Part shown: piece by piece, positions 32,226-43,873 of the stretch
How the letters are laid out: each line of letters starts with the position of its first letter
Numbering within the stretch: position 1 is the first letter of the stretch
Source: Agrypnia vestita
Taxonomy: Eukaryota > Arthropoda > Insecta > Trichoptera > Phryganeidae
DNA: 64,000 nucleotides
Assembly (NCBI GenBank): GCA_016648135.1
Contig: JADDOH010002002.1
Location: 175,254 to 239,253 of the forward strand
Direction of reading: 5' to 3'
The notes under the pieces: generated by a model
The model's input: only the letters and a program-made list of their open reading frames with translations
The model's database searches: none
Told to the model about the DNA's origin: nothing
Made by a program: the position numbers and the translations under genes

Positions 32226-34044
32226 TTATACAGATAATGAAAATACGGAAAAAAACGTGTGTTTTTTTTACTGAACTAGACAGCTTCCTTTCCACGTCAT
32301 CAAGAAGCAATGTTATGATGGTTGATCATTTTTATCTCTTCCTTAAGAAAACAATATCGACTTTTCATTTAGTTCATCTTGTAAAATTTGGAATTGAAAT
32401 TCTAAAAATACGTTTCGCAGAGTACCGAGAAGGCTTAGAAAACAAAACGTTTGGAAATGAAAAATTTTCGTGAAGGCCCACAAAAACAAAGCCTCGATGC
32501 CGCTGATTGCTAATTATTATTGTTAAATTAATTTTCGTCCTTTCCTAGAAAGGAGTGTGACCTATTAACCTTTCAAGAGAAACATGAAATATTATAGCTT
32601 CAAACAAAAGATGCCAAAGCGGTATTTCTTTATAGTATTATACATCCAGACAGAATCTCTTCCGGAAGCGGAAATGAGGCTGGCTGGCTCGAGTGGACTT
32701 TCATTTGGATTTTTGCTAGTGGCTTAAGTTAAAGGGAAATAATTTACATCCACTTAAGAGGCCCCAGTACACGAATTTCGTATTTGCTCTCGATTTTGCT
32801 AAATTTAACGTAAACTTATTAAATCATTTTGCAAAATCCATAGTTAAACAATAATAAATACAAATCAAAGTAATGTATATAATAATTAACTTACCCTGCC
32901 GCTTCGCCACGTATACGCCAAAAGCTTCAAATGAGAATGCAGCACTTCATAACTGGAACTATAATTGAAAAAAAACTTTTTAATTGAATGCACTTTTTTT
33001 ATCTTTCAATCATCTTTATACAATGAAATTGATGAAAGGCGATCGAATAAATATTTTCCCTTTCTTTCGAACTAGCCGAATAATATAATATAATACTGAT
33101 TGTCTCCCAATAACCAAATAATAACAAAAGAAGAATTATACTCTCGAACACGTAGTCACTATGCAAGTACCTTACTGTTCAAAAAGGCATGTTTTATATT
33201 AAATATTTATTTTTCAGTCAATATTGTTTAAAATTTCGATAATTTTTAAAGTTACTCTGTATATTTGAAAAACTTGGTCCTTATTTAATAATTACTTTTT
33301 TTTTAATAACTACATCGATTCTATTAATTAAAATTATTTAAAAAAAAACCCTTCGCATTTGTTAATATACCCACCCGCATAGAATTCATTAAGCGTCAAA
33401 AATATTAATAAACAGTGTTTAATTTTCACAATGTTTTAATAGATCTCGATACCCGTCAGTTAACTAGGATTACTCCGCAATATTTATGATGTATCATTAC
33501 GTATTAGCATTGGTCGCGTTCATATATTTTGAAACACGGGCCGAGTCAGTCAATTTTTATCAATCACGTTAAGTTCGCGGTAATTTTTTTCTTTTACTGT
33601 TAACCTTACCGATATCTCCACGTGGCGAGTGACACCATGTGTTCTGAAAATGCTCTATTAAGGATTCTCAACGAAATGAACTCCTCTGGGGTTTTGTTTT
33701 GGATTCACGGTTGGTCCCTCGCTGAGACGCGACCATTTCAATAGTTTACCGTGGTTCACGAAAAATCTTAAATAATTCAAGTTTTGTCCTCTTTATTAAT
33801 TTGTAAAACTGCTTTGCCAACTATACGAGACTGAGAAAAAATACTACGTTATCCATATTTGTCGCTGGCTCTGTTCATATTCACAGCCTGGTACATTTCT
33901 ATGTATCAATGCCTAATATTTGAACAAAGCCGCTAATTTCTTTGATCAAACTGAACATATGTTCGAGTAACTACAATACATAAACACACGTTCGAGTAAC
34001 TACAATACATAAACAAAGAAATATGTTCTCAAATTTTTCAATCA
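32226..34044. other. Largely unique DNA, nothing recognised; small tandem duplication
   Basis: 32640-32780 and 33360-33780 are of mixed composition without repeat hallmarks and could hold conserved noncoding sequence. At 33963-34016 a 28-bp unit (GTTCGAGTAACTACAATACA...) is duplicated in tandem. The 78-codon frame at 32237-32473 has no recognisable motif. Confidence 0.4.
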
Positions 34045-34232
34045 AGAGTAGCTTGTTGGTCTTGTGGTTAGGAGACTCGCCTTGTAATCCAAAGGTCGCG
34101 GGTTCGAACCTCACTCCAGACTAGCAAGTTAGTCCTATTTTTATAGCACAAGCATTTAGCTTAGTTTGAAAATAGTAAGAATATTGATGTGACACGTATT
34201 CCATGTTCGCATCTCTATTTTTTTTTTTTTTT
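34045..34232 (+). mobile_element. tRNA-derived SINE, family S1, copy 4 (best preserved)
   Basis: A complete head with box A (TAGCTTGTTGGTCTTGTGG) and box B (GGGTTCGAACCTC) is followed by the S1 body and a CATGTTCGCATCTCTATTT end with a T-run. No acceptor-stem pairing typical of a working tRNA was seen. Confidence 0.92.
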
Positions 34233-34359
34233 TAAATTATCTCAAATCAAATATAATTTGAGATAAAAATTAATACCCTCCTTTACAAATTTTGCTTGGT
34301 CACATGCTCTGAACGTCACCAATTAATAACATATTAATAATATATAGGTACGTATATAG

Positions 34360-34680
34360 TAACCAAATATGGATTCTTAGGGAAGGAAGGAAGAACATTA
34401 GTTTAGAGCCGCGACTTCTACACACAGAAAGATCTGAATTAAGGTTACTTGGACACGTCTTGCAAATGCCAGTGAAGTAACTACCCAGATGTATCTGTAA
34501 CTCCATAGAAAATGCGGACGGTGTGTCGTCTTAAACCTAGCTGTGACAAACAGGAAAAAAACTGTGTAAAACAGACTCAGCCTTTACTGGAAAACTAGTA
34601 TCGAAGCGGCGCAAGACAGTGGAAGTCGGAAGCGTTTTGTCAAGTATTATATTTGGGTCGGATATGTATATGGCAATAAT
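34360..34680 (+). pseudogene. LINE reverse transcriptase tail relic
   Basis: ELRLLGHVLQMPVK is readable at about 34434-34475. It corresponds to the L.GHV.R segment near the C-terminus of non-LTR reverse transcriptases. Surrounding frames are broken and other domains were not found. Confidence 0.5.
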
Positions 34681-35232
34681 GACAACTGATACATTCAAGA
34701 TGGGATTAAATCAGGTGCATACATAATACATGTCACATAAACACTTTTATGCCATGCCAACTCCTTGAAAAAGGCACGAACCTATTAATTACTTCTCTAC
34801 TTCCTTACCACTAGATATCTTGAATCGAACTCCTTGAAGCAAAATAAATGTTAAGTATAAGTATTATTGTATAGAGATTGACTAAATTCCTTATTTAGGC
34901 GAGTCGTAACGGAAGAATAAGAATGTACCCTCTCGCGTATATTTTAGAAACATTTATACTACAGTTGGTGTTTTTATTCTTGCATAATTAAATCCCCTAT
35001 TAAAAAAAAAAATTTGTACAGTAGATGTTGATTTTTTAAATTACACAAAATAATTTTCTTTAAGTAAAAACGGCCTTTCGTAAAAAAGCGCACCTTATTT
35101 GCTAAGACATTATACTTTTTAATAGTATTTATTTTAACATTTTCATAATTGTTTCAAAATTTACAAGCTCGTAGTAATTTTTAAACATGTGTAACCAGCC
35201 GTGGAACTAGACTGCGTATCGAAAAATTTGCG
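34681..35232. other. AT-rich spacer
   Basis: Nothing recognised. Confidence 0.5.
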
Positions 35233-35529
35233 TTAGTTCATGTCTACATATTTTGGTGGTCTGTGTTCCAAACTCAATTCTGAACACGTGCATAAATACG
35301 TTCTTACTAACTCGACAGCTTGTCTGAATTTAATATGCGTCTCAAAAATCCGTTCAGCAATGTAATGGGTATGCTCTAGCAGCACGTTATGATAAATATG
35401 AACGTGGGCACGATTCTTGTCGACGATAGGAGCCGGGCATCGATACCAGGCCTCGGGCCCCGAAGTAACAGCTGTTGCGCCCGCATCTTCCTCGGCGCAG
35501 GTCCGCCGCTTTATTGCTTGCGTGGACAT
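35233..35529 (-). CDS. Unidentified 98-codon open frame
   Basis: The frame reads from an ATG at 35529 down to a stop at 35233, in a patch that is GC-richer than its surroundings. Composition is mixed (HVHIYHNVLLEHTHYIAERI is part of it) and not low-complexity, unlike most chance frames here. No domain, signal peptide or membrane segment was recognised, and no splice structure or polyA signal is evident. It could be a short gene, an exon or an accident. No function is proposed. Confidence 0.2.
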   Translation of the reverse strand: MSTQAIKRRTCAEEDAGATAVTSGPEAWYRCPAPIVDKNRAHVHIYHNVLLEHTHYIAERIFETHIKFRQAVELVRTYLCTCSELSLEHRPPKYVDMN

Positions 35530-35978
35530 ATAACGGGATCCATTATTACACCGGAATAAATTTGTGAAGCATGCGCTATTAAATGATGCTCATAATTAAT
35601 ATATAGGAAAAGTAATAACATCGATGTGCACGAAAGGTGAACGTACGATGAGAATATAATATTTAATATCTTCTGTACGTGAAAGTAAGTTCACACATTA
35701 GCTGTTACACTCTAAAAATGACCAGTTTTAAAACGCTCGAAAATTTATTTCAGCGTAATTAGGTTGTATGTGTGAAACATGTATGTTCCCGATATTATTT
35801 TATAGAGTGGAATTCTGGAGAATTGATAAGGCGACTTGAATATTTTAGGTGAAGATCTACAGAATAATAGGTACTCGAAATAAGCTGGATGAACAGTGTT
35901 ACGAATGAAGATATTATGAATTTTCACACGAAGCAAACACATTGTGGTGGGACATAATATCATAAATAAAATAACTCT
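35530..35978. other. Unannotated spacer
   Basis: Nothing recognised. Confidence 0.5.
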
Positions 35979-36139
35979 TTGTTTAACATCACTTTATTGA
36001 GTTTTAACCAATAAGTTTCAGCTCATAGCTGAGCCTTCATCAGGGTTGAAAGTTAACTCAATTAATATTCATTGAGTTAATATACTCAGCTGTGAGTTAA
36101 AACTAGTAGGTTAAAACTCAATAAAGTGGTGTTAAACAA
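35979..36139 (-). mobile_element. Inverted-arm hammerhead element, copy 36 kb
   Basis: TTGTTTAACATCACTTTATT (35979) and its inverted partner AATAAAGTGGTGTTAAACAA (ending 36139) are the outer arms, which continue inward through GAGTTTTAACC. The left arm holds a complete core. The right arm keeps only CTCAGCTGTGAG plus TAAAAC. The inner spacer is itself a small foldback (TTAACTCAAT...ATTGAGTTAA). Confidence 0.7.
36010..36043 (-). ncRNA. Hammerhead ribozyme-like core
   Basis: Minus-strand CTGATGA is followed by GCTCA...TGAGC as helix II and GAAAC. The right-arm partner has lost both core boxes. Confidence 0.6.
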
Positions 36140-36164
36140 TTTTATTTTATTTAAAAAATATATT

Positions 36165-36425
36165 ACGGTTCGGATGAAAGAAGACAAAAATCCGTAAACT
36201 TAAATATCTCAGACATGTGATGAGACAATAAGAGAAGCACAATATCTTGCATTTAATAATGTAGGGAATTATTACCGTAAGTCGGGACCCTGGAAGAAGG
36301 AAAACATAATTTCTGAAAAACCTGAGACAGTTTGACCAGTCTACTGTAGAGCTGTTCCGCGCCGCAGTTCTGTCAATCAACATGGTCACCACCGTCCGTT
36401 GAACGGTTAGGACATAAGAAGAAAA
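36165..36425 (+). pseudogene. LINE 3' end relic
   Basis: The segment reads KIRKLKYLRHVMRQ then DPGRRKT and ELFRAAV in shifting frames. It parallels the KIRKVSYLGHVLRG, GRRGVGRRQ and GELFRAAQDR blocks of the intact RTE-type copy at 61.1-61.8 kb, and ends in an AGAAGAAAAAAAA tail like that copy. Heavily decayed. Confidence 0.7.
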
Positions 36426-39400
36426 AAAATCTATAATAACTTAATTATGAATGTAACTATGTCACTTGTATTAAAAAACTATATTAAGACTGAAAACATC
36501 ATATTATAAAATAAAAATTATAAACAAATCAAAACATAATATTTTAAATTCCCTGGAATTATATGATATTGTTGGAATTGAACAATCTGACCACACGGTT
36601 CAGCGATAAAAGAAAATCCATAGATAGTTCCTTCTATTTCTGTTATATTGACGAGGCCTAAATGATTCGCTAGACGTATGAAACGAGAGACTAGTAAATT
36701 TTTCACAAACATCTTCGATTCACAAAGATCGTGATAAAAAATAATGTTATGATATTACATAATATGTCACGATAATATAGTTCGCAATAAACTGGAGACC
36801 CCTCAATATTCTCACAAATGTTTAGACTTAAATAGAATAAGATTGTAATCACTTAGAACTCTATACCCAATTTCACGACCAAATTTTACAATACCAAACT
36901 GCGGTATTTCTCTTCTATCTCTAGAATCCTTTAATATTACTCTGTACAACGAGTCATTGTCCACTTACTTGTTTAGCAAAAATAAAATAAAATATTTACA
37001 CTATATCATACATATTTATAACTACGCTGCAGTTGATGATGTAATTAGATTAAATTAAATGAGGTAGAAAACTAGTAAAAATAAATATAAAACCTTTAGA
37101 AAAACTACTCTACCCATGTAAACGTTGCCAGTTAAAATATAATAAATATATAAATGGAATATTGCAAGTGATCTAATGCAGGCACAATAGTTTAGAGTTT
37201 ATATGATGTAATGACCGCCGAGAAATTTATTTCATTTTAATTGTAAACTAATCCCAGTTTATTTAAAAAATATGTTCTCCCATCCAGCATATATTAATTA
37301 TTTTAATAATTTCATCTTCAACCCCAAAGGTCTGGAATATTTAAAAATATTACATACTTAAATGACGAAAATCGTATTAGAATATGACATGTCAAAAAAA
37401 TTCATTCTAAAATAATTGGATTAAAGATTCAATTCTCACAATGAAATTAAACTAACGTACCTATGTTATAAATAAACCATTAATTATATTTTTTGTGCAC
37501 CATAATTTTTATTTTTTTATGACATATTTTATTGTATAAAAAAACATGAAAAGGAAATTATACCTTTAATAGTTTTTTGAGGTAGTATACTCTAAGAAAA
37601 GATGAACAAATACATAAATTAAGTCATTTTGAAATAACTCATTGTGTACATTATTGTTTTATCTACATAAACTTATAAAATGAAAATATTAAAGAAAACA
37701 TTATTTTTACAATTATTTCGAGTGGGATTAATTAGCGACTTTTCAATTCATTTTGGGTGTGACCTGTGATCAAATATTTTTGCATGATAGACTTTGTCTT
37801 CTATTGCTAGTACATACAAATAAGTGTTAATACACAACAGTTTAATATTTATCTAAACTCGAGGCTCTTATAACTACAAAAAGAATTGTTTCATAATTCA
37901 TATGTTTTGAATTATGAAAAATCAAAAATATTTTCTGTCTTCCAATTTTGTACAACTCGTTTAGAGTTGTGATATTTTTTGGCCAGATAGTTAATATTGT
38001 TTTCAATATTTCTGCACTATTAACTCAAAAATTAAAAATTTTGACTGCGAAATGTAGGTGTAAAATGAAATATCTACAACTCATGGAAATTTGCTATATT
38101 GGCAGTATTGTAATTAAAAGTTACAAATATGTCGAATGATCGCTGAGATTCGCTATTCCAAGTTTATAATATATGAGGTACTCATCAAAAGTAGTATAAT
38201 CTATTCTAGATATGATATTTACTATTAAGAAAATATATTAGATGCATTTTTTAAGCATTCCATAAACTCTTTATTAATTCTTTACTTCTTTTAATTGTGT
38301 AATTTATAAATGTGATCATATTCAGTCAAATTTGGTTATACATAGATATCTGCCAACAACGTTCGTGATAGGTTAGTGCAATATAATAAAATATAATATT
38401 AAAAGAAACAAACGTTTTTGTGTCGCATTGAAATTACATATGTACAGATATAAATATTAAAGATTTCTTCGTTTGAGATTCGTCACTGTTCATTCTAAAA
38501 GTCTTTTTGTAAATACATTTTTTATTAATACGATTAGTTGCGTAGATGGAATACGATTACGTAGACATTGTGCAATACTAAAAATATATGTAAACTGATT
38601 GATAATATAATTTAAACACAAATGTTTTCATTAAATCATAATACTTGCTAGTATTAGTGAGAGATAAATAATAAAATATTACTGGAAAATAAGAGAAAAC
38701 TACGAGATTACTTATCCGGTAGCTGTAACCAAAATAATCATTTATTTTGATTGCTTGTTTTTAAATTTAAAATAAAAAGCTAGTAATAATTTATTCATAC
38801 AACACACTTACTGCGTAATTAATGAAGAAACGTATATTGCTTACACTTGCCGAAACAAAATCTTAAATAACAAGTACATAACATTCTAATAATTTAACAA
38901 TAAAACAAAACAGACGCCAGTCTTCACGGCGAATACGACACAGTGTTGTTGTAGCAAATAATCGTGCCCGACAGGTAGGTACCGAGGTCGCTAAATTGTT
39001 ACGGAGACCGCACGAAAAGGTATTTTCGGTTCTTAATTATATCTAACAACATACCAACCTTTGCCAGGAAAAACGCTCGCGGTCGAAATAATTTAATGTC
39101 AAAAGTACAACTGTTAAAAAATAATTAGTTAGTAAAGAAACGAATATTCTAAAAATATCAAATAGAAACCGACGTGAAATGATTTTAGACTTAAAATTAT
39201 GTTTTTATTGGAATTTTAGCTTTCATTTTAAGTATCCGTTTTATTTATTTACTTCTCCAAACAATATCTCATAGGTACATATTAAAAAAATATTTTTAAA
39301 CTACTTTTAAGACGTGGAATGTTTTGTTTAATACCGTAACATTTATAAACCTCAGTAATAAAATAATAAAACCATTTTTTTAATAAAATAAATGTTTTTG

Positions 39401-40289
39401 TACTTTAAAATGCACTTTTCCTTATTCGTTCAGATAAGAGCGTAATTAAGAATGAAAATTCTGTTGATTTTTTCAGATAACTTATATATAAAATAATTAC
39501 ATATACGAGTATATAATATTTAACGAACTTTTTACATCAATACGTTGTACTTAATAAAAAATGCATTCGGAATCATAATATCGAGTTAATCTCCGTAGCT
39601 GGATCAGGAATGAAATGAGAGCATTCAGTAGGTTATGGTTACCATTTAAAGCACGATCGCTCTACTGTAACCGTATAGCTCTGAAGACATAAATTACAGT
39701 CAAATCAGTCGCTTCGCCATATATTTACCTTGCACACACGGAGATCGATATAAATCTTTTAAATAAACTCAGTGGTCTAGGCCGCTACTAAAAGGACAGC
39801 GCAGCAGAGCGCAGAATCCACCATCGACAACCGCTCCAAGCAATAGCGGCTGTTTCTGAATAATTTGGGATCGGAGTAAGCGAGTATAGTAATTTTACAT
39901 TTTATGATTAATTACAGAAACATATTTTTTCTTAAAATTTTCGTACGATGATGACTAAACATATAAATATAATGTAATGTGATGAAAAAATGTATTAAAT
40001 GTAATAAACTTAAATAGATTTTAATTTACTCTTAAGTAATCTTTGTTAAGTTAATTTTTTAATTTCTATTGTTTTATGAGGAGCAGTCTTTTTCATCACT
40101 AAGTATAATTATTAAGATGGATGTTTGAGAGGATATTAATAAAAAATAACTCGACATATGTGTATTGCAAAGATTAATTTAGTTTAAATTATAATAATCA
40201 TTTTTCATCACTAAGTCTGCCATTTCAATCAATAATTACAATTATAATTGATTATTAAAGGGGTAAGGTTATTATTAAGGTCGTTAGAC
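36426..40289. other. Long AT-rich stretch without recognised genes
   Basis: Nearly 4 kb with short frames only (such as 37948-38139) and no motif. GC-richer patches at 38920-39030 and 39770-39860 are unassigned. Around 40075-40110 the minus strand has GTGATGA followed by GACTGCTCCTC, a decayed hammerhead-like relic resembling the one near 62.35 kb. Confidence 0.5.
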
Positions 40290-40351
40290 ATATTTAACTA
40301 TAAATGGTTAAGGGTATTTTATACGAACCGTAACCATTTATAGTTAAATAT
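40290..40351. repeat. Inverted repeat, 20-bp perfect arms
   Basis: ATATTTAACTATAAATGGTT and its exact complement are separated by 22 bp. The spacer phrase ATTTTATACGAACCGTA resembles ATTTTATGCGAACCGTATAG at about 49388, hinting at a dispersed element. Confidence 0.75.
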
Positions 40352-41160
40352 TATTTATTACATTACATACATACTTTATATTAAAAATTGTAACAAAATC
40401 AAAAAGCGTGTAGGTACATATACAAAAAAAAAACATTTTCTTAAAGAAAATAATTCATATTTTATTCTGTCAAAATTAAACATAATCACCGTAGATTAGT
40501 TGACAGTACGCTTAAATTGATCACTTTCATAGCTAATTGTGAGCATATTTTATATATCAAAGATTATATTAATCTCTGAGAAAAATATAAAATTATTGGA
40601 AGTATCCCCGTTTTCATTAAATAACTGTTTACACGTTTTCATTAAATACTTAAAATTACTTGGTTACTTGTTTTATTTAGGTATGGTAAAAATAAATTAT
40701 ATTGGTAGAATCAACGCAAGAAGATTGACACATTCAATTCAAAATGTAGTGATAGCCTTGAATGCTTTGTATCTCGTATACAAACATCAATTTCAGGGAC
40801 CCTGATTAAAGAATAGAGTAAATAGCGTGCCCCGTAACATAGTACTTACTAAAGTAGATGGTCGTGGATGATTTTCTAAAAAAAACGAACAAGAAAACTT
40901 TAATAATTAAGTTTAAATTAATAATTGAAGCTTTCTATGAATCGTAAGTAATGGTTAGGGGTATTACTCGGTATTACAACAAGTTCAAGATCCTCAAACA
41001 AGAGGGACCTTTGAATAAGGCTATGAAATTCTAACAATTTTTTTTTGTAATAACTGAGGATTAACAATATTATTGTTATTTACATACCTACAATGTTTAG
41101 ACTAAGTGAAGGGATTTTAGAACAAGTGAAAAAATTTACAAGGGAAATAAAATACGTGTA
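40352..41160. other. AT-rich spacer
   Basis: Nothing recognised. Confidence 0.5.
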
Positions 41161-41164
41161 TATA

Positions 41165-41362
41165 CCACTATACTGGAGGGAATGGTAGAGGGAAAGATTG
41201 CCAGAAGGTGCCCTCTCCGTGAATAACTTGAGCAAGTGTGCCAAGATATGAATTGTGCTTCTTACACAGAGCTGAAGAGGATCGCCGGAGACCGAGTGGA
41301 ATGGAGAAAGAGATGTGCTTTGCTGCAAACCAATCCCATGGACTGAAACCCAGGAAGGAAGG
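41165..41362 (+). pseudogene. LINE reverse transcriptase C-terminal relic
   Basis: In the plus strand the blocks CQDMNCASYTELKRIAGDRV, EWRKRCALLQTNPMD and a stop are readable (about 41240-41345). They match the closing YKE.KR.A.DR..WR segment of non-LTR elements and closely parallel the relic at 53.9-54.0 kb. Upstream frames are broken. Confidence 0.65.
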
Positions 41363-41757
41363 AATATACCACCACTTATACACACCCATATAAAATCTGA
41401 CACCAGGCAGTGGCTTGTCGAGATGTTTTGCGGCCGGAATGGTACATTGAGTATTTAAACTATTTTGAGAGAATGTCTGATTTCTTTGCTTAATTGATTA
41501 AGTTATGACGTAATGTGGTAGACCACTCCCTTTTTGTAAGTGGCTTCAGTTTTTTTAATTAAAAATATAACATTACATCATTTGGTATTTGGGTCTCCCA
41601 GCTATAGCCTCAAAGCCGTTTATGTTTATACCGTATTCATTCGCTTGCCCCGCATTTTAAACAAACATAGGCAGGATCAATACGCGTGCGAAATCGAGAA
41701 TTTACATAATTAAAAATGAACAAACTTTTTTTTCGACTTTCATCGTGATCGGTTTTT
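41363..41757. other. Unannotated spacer
   Basis: Nothing recognised. Confidence 0.5.
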
Positions 41758-42070
41758 TCTTCCTTTATTTTAACTCGTGGCGTCTGCTTGTCGGACGAAA
41801 AAATTTTGGATCGATTTTCAACCCTTTTCCCGTGATCCAATCAAGCTGAAACTTTGCAAGTAGACTCGTGGCGACGATCAAGAAGATCCATCAAATTTTC
41901 GTTAAAAAAAATAATTATTATAGTATAATTTTGAATTTTTCAAATTTTTAATGGTTTTTTCATACAACTCAGTTAGTTGTACGGAGATTCCGACGCACAT
42001 GGTAGACACGGAACCCGAAAATGAGAAAGGGAGTATTGTAAAAACTTGTTTTTTATGGGTTACTTTTTTT
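41758..42070. mobile_element. TIR element, family T1, copy 2
   Basis: It shares TTAACTCGTGGCGTCTGCTT, CAAGCTGAAACTTTGCA and the end GAGAAAGGGAGTATTGTAAA with the copies at 1.4 and 56.8 kb. The left terminus is eroded (TTCCTTTATTTTAACTC). Confidence 0.7.
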
Positions 42071-42290
42071 CATCAACGTCGCGCGCCGACCGACTCGCCT
42101 TACTCGGGGCCCCGATCCTCCGTTTTGATAACACGCGGATTGATGGTCCGGCGAGTGAGTCGCTTTGTAAAAAGCAGCTAATAACAATATTTACATTCTC
42201 GCCGGTGCGAGCCGCGATCGTTCCGGCGAGGTGCGATAGCGGCGACCTGCTGAAATACAGCCTCAGAGATGGAGCAAGGTTTTAACATGC
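42071..42290. other. GC-rich patch beside the T1 element
   Basis: CpG-rich sequence (GTCGCGCGCCGACCGACTCG and similar) contains a CGCCGG/CCGGCG-rich inner part. It may belong to a longer version of T1 or be a separate insert. Not recognised. Confidence 0.35.
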
Positions 42291-42543
42291 CTGTTAATAA
42301 CTGAAGACCCCATGGCAAGAAGTTGTTAACTAACATTTTTGTCAAAAATGAGTTAATACGCCGTCTAAACTAAATATTGTACGCTCTTTCTATTGGAAAT
42401 AAGTCCAAAAATTAAAAATAATTACAACATGTTCAAATCATAGGGATGAACATGTTAACTACACTTTTTCATAAAAATCAAATCAGTTAATGGGAAGAAC
42501 ATGTTATCTTCAATAATAACACGTTCATGCTACCATTCTGAAA

Positions 42544-42575
42544 TTAACACTTTTAAATTAATTTAAAAGTGTTAA
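42544..42575. repeat. Perfect 32-bp palindrome
   Basis: TTAACACTTTTAAATT is followed at once by its complement, six bases before the next foldback element. Confidence 0.9.
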
Positions 42576-42580
42576 AGTGT

Positions 42581-43088
42581 TACCAGAGCTAGCAGCAGAA
42601 ACTTGGCCGGTAGATTTCCGACTATGTTATGAGTGTAAAATGTTCAAGCAACCATGACCTAATTAATATCAATAGTTAAAGAGATATGCAATATCAAAGT
42701 TTGCATTTTTTTCAATATTTCTGACTTATTTTTTGCGAAAAGTTGAACTATCTTTACAGTAACTTATATCGATTATGAAAAAAACATTTTCTTCAATACA
42801 ACTGAAATAAAATGATAAAAACCTTGTAAAAAATAACTTTTTTCAATTTTCGCATTTTATTCGACTTGTATTAAAACGAATGAATTTTTATTATAATTGA
42901 TAGAAGTTACTGTAATGATAGTTCAACTTTTTGCACAAAATAAGTAAGAAATATTGAAAAAAATGCAAACTTTGATATTGCATATCTCCATAACTATTGA
43001 TATTAATTAGACCATGGCTACTTGAACATTTTAGACTCATAATATTGTCAGGAATCTACCTGCCAAGTTTCTGCTGCTAGCTCTGGTA
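42581..43088. mobile_element. Foldback element A, 508 bp, TA-flanked
   Basis: It starts TACCAGAGCTAGCAGCAG, ends CTGCTGCTAGCTCTGGTA, and is inverted-repeat over almost its entire length (arms about 240 bp). TA at each end fits a Tc1/mariner-type target. The inner phrase ATGTTCAAGCAACCATGACC is shared with elements B (43.87 kb) and C (54.77 kb), while the outer TIR differs. No coding sequence is present. Confidence 0.85.
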
Positions 43089-43692
43089 CATCCTGTATAA
43101 TTTATTCTTATAATTTTTTTATAATTCGTAGAATTGTACAGTTTTTTGCACCATTTTCTTGTCCGAGGAACACTTGTATACAAATATAGTGAAACGAAAT
43201 ACATATTTATAGTTAAAAATATTCTTTTTTTAGCTGTTCATTGAACGAGACCGCAGTCACTACAGAGCACCGTCCATCCCTTGATTTCACCATTATGGTC
43301 CTGCTAGGCACACCTTTATCACCTACAGGTCTGTCTTTTTATTAAACTTAATTATTTATTTTATTTTATTTTTTATTTTTTAACAAACAGACTGTCGACA
43401 TGATGTTTTTGACGCTGTTAGATGATCATTGAATTTTATTGAAGTACAAAGTAAAATAACATATTAATATAATAATTATTTTATTATTATAATTAAATAG
43501 TTGTCGGGCGCTGGAGATTATTGTCACAACTTAACATATATAACAGTCGAAACGATTTTTACTCGACTTGATGAAAGCCTTCATTCCGACTCAAATATAT
43601 GTTTTATTAATTAAACTATATTCATTTCAATACAGCCACCATTTATAACAAATTAATATAGCAACCTTTAGGCTCATGTTGATATGTTGATA
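43089..43692. other. AT-rich spacer
   Basis: A small unique patch lies at 43230-43330. A GAAAC...CTTGATGA arrangement near 43540 has the hammerhead boxes in the wrong order and was not accepted. Confidence 0.5.
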
Positions 43693-43744
43693 GTGCAGTA
43701 GCTAATTGCAGTGCAGTAGCTAATTGCAGTGCAGTAGCTAATTC
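43693..43744. repeat. 18-bp tandem repeat, three copies
   Basis: Three head-to-tail copies of GTGCAGTAGCTAATTGCA, the last one incomplete. Confidence 0.95.
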
Positions 43745-43870
43745 ACTTACCTTCACACCGTTTCCGAAGTGTTAGGCAGAGGAAATTTCCATGCTTCTTT
43801 TCTATCCTGGCACATCATGCTTTCCTCACCCACTTTCATACATCTTTTCACATATGCTATTCGGCGTAAA
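43745..43870 (-). pseudogene. RTE-like LINE 3' end relic
   Basis: On the minus strand MCQDRKEAWKFPLPN and a GGTGTGAAGGTAAGTGAA end correspond to the closing CQDR..W and GGCGTGATGGTAAGTAAG of the copy at 11.7 kb. Only the last few dozen codons remain. Confidence 0.6.
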
Positions 43871-43873
43871 ATA

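Noticed and set aside
34045..34232. Working tRNA gene
   Set aside because: Box A and box B are present, but the head is followed by a conserved 100-bp body found at four other loci and no cloverleaf acceptor pairing was found; it is a SINE.
43530..43600. Hammerhead ribozyme suggested by GAAAC and CTTGATGA
   Set aside because: The two boxes occur in reverse order with no pairing helix II between them, and no inverted arms are present.
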